Under the pieces are notes generated by a model. The model saw only the letters and a list, made by a program, of their open reading frames with translations, was not told the DNA's origin and ran no database searches. Source: Eleginops maclovinus (lineage: Eukaryota; Chordata; Actinopteri; Perciformes; Eleginopidae). From it: DNA of 64,000 nt. The DNA lies in NCBI RefSeq assembly GCF_036324505.1, contig NC_086350.1:16737532-16801531 (forward strand), read 5' to 3'. The position numbers were made by a program, and so were the translations under genes. This document shows, piece by piece, positions 60,601 through 64,000 of the stretch (positions within the stretch are counted from its first letter, which is position 1; each line of letters starts with the position of its first letter).

Positions 60601-63600
60601 AAAATCTGCAACAAGTGCATCTTATATGAGATTTAAAAGATTGACAGGGTCCATTACTTTTGAGTTTATTACTGACTGATAAAGGCCCTTCAATTTCCTT
60701 TGGACTTTCAACGGTCTTTTCAGGAAGTCCAAACAATGAGGGCTGTGCTGCTGGAGTCCATGTTGTCCCTTATTCCCAATTCAATATGAAATGCAATTGC
60801 TTCGTCTCACATTTTACTCCCAATCTGCTACACTCGACCACCTTACTCAACTAATCTCATTCCTGAGCAAAGAGCTCCCCTGATATGGAGAAAGTGAGAT
60901 TGAAGAATGGGCTGAAGAGATAGCACTGTTATGGGAATGTAAAAGGATAAATAATATAGATGTTGGCATAAAGGCTGTATGGTCTCTGTAATACAATCCA
61001 TAGGCTAACAGCACATTGAACACAAACCACAATTAAATTAGGCTTTTCAAATTGAATTCCTTTTCTAATGAAGTTGCAGTAATAAGTTATATCTATAGAC
61101 ATAACATGCCATGTAAATTCCCAAATGTGTTCTGTAATTTAATAAAATATTAAATACGTCCCCAGACTAATATAGGAGTGGTTATACAACTCCACCTGTT
61201 TTTGAAGTGATTTCTTTATGCACTAAATTAAAGTCAATGAGCCACAATGAAGTCATTTTACAGTATAATAAAATGAAATTTGCTGTTGTTTTTGGAACCA
61301 GAAAGTTAAGATTCAACTTTGCGCAGCTTGAAAAATCTGTGAATCCATCAGTTAAATAAATATTTCAGTAAGCTCTATGTCATGGCATACTATCATTGGA
61401 GCTCAACACTCTCTTAAGGCATGAGCATCCTTAAATTAGAAAGGATTTTATGCCCCACCACCATCTATCCCCACAGTTGGCAGATAAATAATCCAATGGA
61501 AAACACTGTGACTGTTTGAATGAATATTACTCATGTCCACTAATGATGCAAACTCCACATAATCTACTGTACTATGCAGTTTGAAGTTTCACTGTTTTCT
61601 TTGCAGCATGCCACATGATCACTCATTACCAACTAGTGTAGCTCACCAGGAGTTCTTCATAAGATGGCAACCTTCATAGGAGAAGCTTCATGGAACAAGC
61701 AGACTGAGCAGACTCGTTCACATCGTTTCAACAAAGATACATTGGCTGCTGCATATTTTTACCAGTGAAAAAGAGCACCAATAAAAGCTTATGACAAAAA
61801 TGTGGATATCTGTCTGATATAGCAGACATGAAGTTGGTTGAAAGCTTGATCAAAAACCCTGCTATGAATACTTTAATAAATGTCTAATCATTTCTCAACA
61901 TATGTTATAAAATATTACGACAAAACCCAAAGATATTGTAGTCTTCAGTGCATAAACCATTCTTTCCCCACACGCGGACTAAGTTTGAGCAGTGCTCTGG
62001 AAGGTCACTCCCCTGATAAGGATTTTGCGCCTCCTAATTTGGGATGACAGCCCATGTCATCGAGAATATTTTTTCGAGGACCTGATTATCATCAGAGCTA
62101 CCCATGCAAATGACAGGGAGACCTTAAGGGATATCATTTTCTATTAAAATATGTAAGAGTCTAATTACAGATAAATGTCACATTAGCTGTGTGCGATACA
62201 GAGACCTGGAGTGAATAGGTGGTTCAGGACAGGGTCAGAACGGGCTAAATGCGGTCATATGCGTGAAAAGCGGAGGGAGAATTAGTGGATCTAATAACAC
62301 TGTCCAACATCATTAGCGCACTTCAGTTAGTTGTTTTTATAATTAACATATGACAGTATAAGTGCAGAATAAGTTCATCAGTATACTTATGAACTAACAC
62401 TATAGGACAAACTATAACATGCCTCTAGTAATCCATCCTTCAAATGCAAAGTAAAACTCTTGCCATGATTTCACCAATGACCTAGGCGTTGTGACTTTCT
62501 ACCAGAGTTTGACTGCAGCAATAAAGACAATCCTGTTCCTGGCTAAGGTTTGTTTCTTGTCCTGAATTAGGCCTCTCAGACAGCACTTATTCCCAAGCCG
62601 TATACCATGCCCAGCATCCACCACTCAAATGGTAATGTTAAGTTAGAGTAGAGGTGGTTAAGCTGCTGTCAGACTTGAAATTGGCAGGGCAAAATTGAAT
62701 CTCATGCTGGGATGAAAAACAAGCGGACCAGAAGGACATAGTATGGGCAGAGATAAAACCAAAATCTGTTAGATCTAGTATGTCTAACCGACAACCATCA
62801 ACTTTTGACAAACCTAACATCTTTAATCACTTACTATGTACTGTCCTTGTACACTTATTGTCAGCAATGCCATCCAGGGTTTCAACAGTAGACACTGTGA
62901 CTTGTCATAGCAGCAAAAGCACAGGTGTAACTAATAACAATGATGGCCCCATTCATGTGGTTGTGCCAGTAAAGAAATAGTGACATTACTCGATTGCCAA
63001 ACGAAATTGCCCTGCACTCAGCCCTGAAAAGGGATGTGATGTCAGGGACTTCATGTGGATATATGTTATATGGAGCAGAGCAATCATCAACTGGAAAGTA
63101 GTCTATAAGAGCGATGCTGCGGTTCATAGTCCGGCAGTGTAATATTGTCTAAATTGAGGTGATGACACACTGCTAGAATAATGTCTTCCCCATTTCCACA
63201 CAGTGTATCAGTTTTTGTATTTCAAACAGTAAAATGCATATTTGTCAGTTGTATGGGTTTGAGCTGAAGTGAATGGGAGATGTGCCGCATATTCATAGAG
63301 ATTGGTGCCAAGTGAGCACACTATAAGTATACAGTAAGTCTAGCCACACAGTAGCATAATGGAACAACCTAAAATGGGTTGGGTTCTTATTGATATTTGT
63401 GTTAATTCCCACTACATGTTTTCATCTGCCTTTTAGATAAAGCCATTTTTCCACACAGCATGGTCAAAACAAGCCATACAATTGACAAATTGCAAATGTT
63501 CATCTGTTTGGTTCATCCAACAATGCATCCAGATCGTTTATGGTCCAGAGTATTTATCGGAAATTCCTCAAGCTGCACAACAAATCCCTCTTAATACATT

Positions 63601-64000
63601 TTCCAGTGCTTAAATTCTTGAAGATATTACATGTATTTTTTAATGTTTGTGTTGAATTTCTTGATAATGTCGGTCATTGTGCATGGCTGCAGGTTCTTAT
63701 GGTTTCACAATATGAGAGGAAGTCCTGCCATCCTGTGAGGAGCTGCTATAGGCATGGTTTAGGTGACATAGAGAGGTGACTATGTATTCAAAACATCAAT
63801 GGTGGCTCCTAAAAAGTGCGCCATTGATGCTGCCAAGGCACGAGTTGAATCAGATGGTAAAGTCATCACAGATGGTTCTGTTTAACAAACCATCTGGAAT
63901 GTCAGGTGAAGTCGTAATTCTACAACAACTTACTCTTCAGCCACTTATAATTCATTGCTTGTGATTTGTCAGCAAGTGAGTGAAAATGGAACTAAGTTTA
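57681..64000. other. Single-copy AT-rich DNA, no gene recognised
   Basis: About 6.3 kb with no recognisable gene, RNA or transposon. The block 61960-62330 is listed separately as a possible regulatory element. Confidence 0.5.
61960..62330. promoter_or_regulatory. Possible conserved noncoding element
   Basis: A GC-balanced block with a perfect octamer ATGCAAAT (62104-62111, POU-type), CTGATTATCATCAG-like and CTAATTACAG homeodomain-type words, and CpG-containing words unusual for this neighbourhood (GGTCATATGCGTG, AAGCGG). The composition is that of developmental enhancers. Conservation cannot be assessed here. Confidence 0.2.

Noticed and set aside
61640..61720. Minus-strand GTGAGC donor with nearby acceptor
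   Set aside because: All frames are closed by stops.
1..64000. CRISPR arrays, operons, prophage or rRNA genes
   Set aside because: No regularly spaced repeats, no packed genes and no rRNA-like sequence; all strong signals are eukaryotic.

Overview
The window reads as vertebrate nuclear DNA, most likely from a teleost fish. It is AT-rich, with no operon-like gene packing, no long host reading frame, scattered microsatellites, and remains of transposons typical of fish: Tc1/mariner, hAT elements with 8-bp target duplications, a Tol2-like MITE, an L2/CR1-type LINE end, and an RTE/Rex3-type LINE ending in (GATG)n. I recognise no complete host gene. The DNA is best described as intergenic or long-intron sequence.

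Layout. 1-296 is the 3' end of a Tc1 element with a broken transposase. 302-1470 is a hAT element inserted at the Tc1 terminus, with perfect 16-bp terminal inverted repeats and a perfect 8-bp target duplication; it is an internal-deletion derivative that still has an intact 208-residue BED-finger reading frame. 1670-1996 is a short hAT-like MITE with an 18-bp palindrome. From 2 to 18 kb the sequence is mostly single-copy, with microsatellites and a few splice-like configurations. 18.2-21.6 kb holds the most gene-like signals on the minus strand: a 68-nt candidate internal exon, a GC-richer promoter or 5'-exon-like block with a CTG repeat, and a candidate first coding exon with a good start context and donor. 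Between the last two lies a duplicated perfect hairpin. 21799-22156 is a Tol2-like MITE and 23232-24058 a 5'-truncated L2-type LINE.

24-43 kb is again mostly single-copy, with a SINE-like repeat near 34 kb. 43809-46691 holds two RTE/Rex3-type LINE copies in head-to-head orientation, so that about 320 bp of LINE 3' end flanks the locus as inverted arms. The larger copy carries an endonuclease and part of a reverse transcriptase, with several deletions that keep the frame. 46.7-64 kb contains two minus-strand candidate exons with compatible phase (51.3 and 56.5 kb), a minus-strand hAT transposase scrap at 57.3-57.7 kb, and compositionally distinct blocks that may be conserved noncoding elements.

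No functioning multigene system is visible. The points most worth checking are the hAT deletion derivative with its preserved DNA-binding half, the inverted LINE locus, and the minus-strand candidate exons. The exon calls rest on splice motifs and open frames alone, and configurations of that length also arise by chance in 64 kb.
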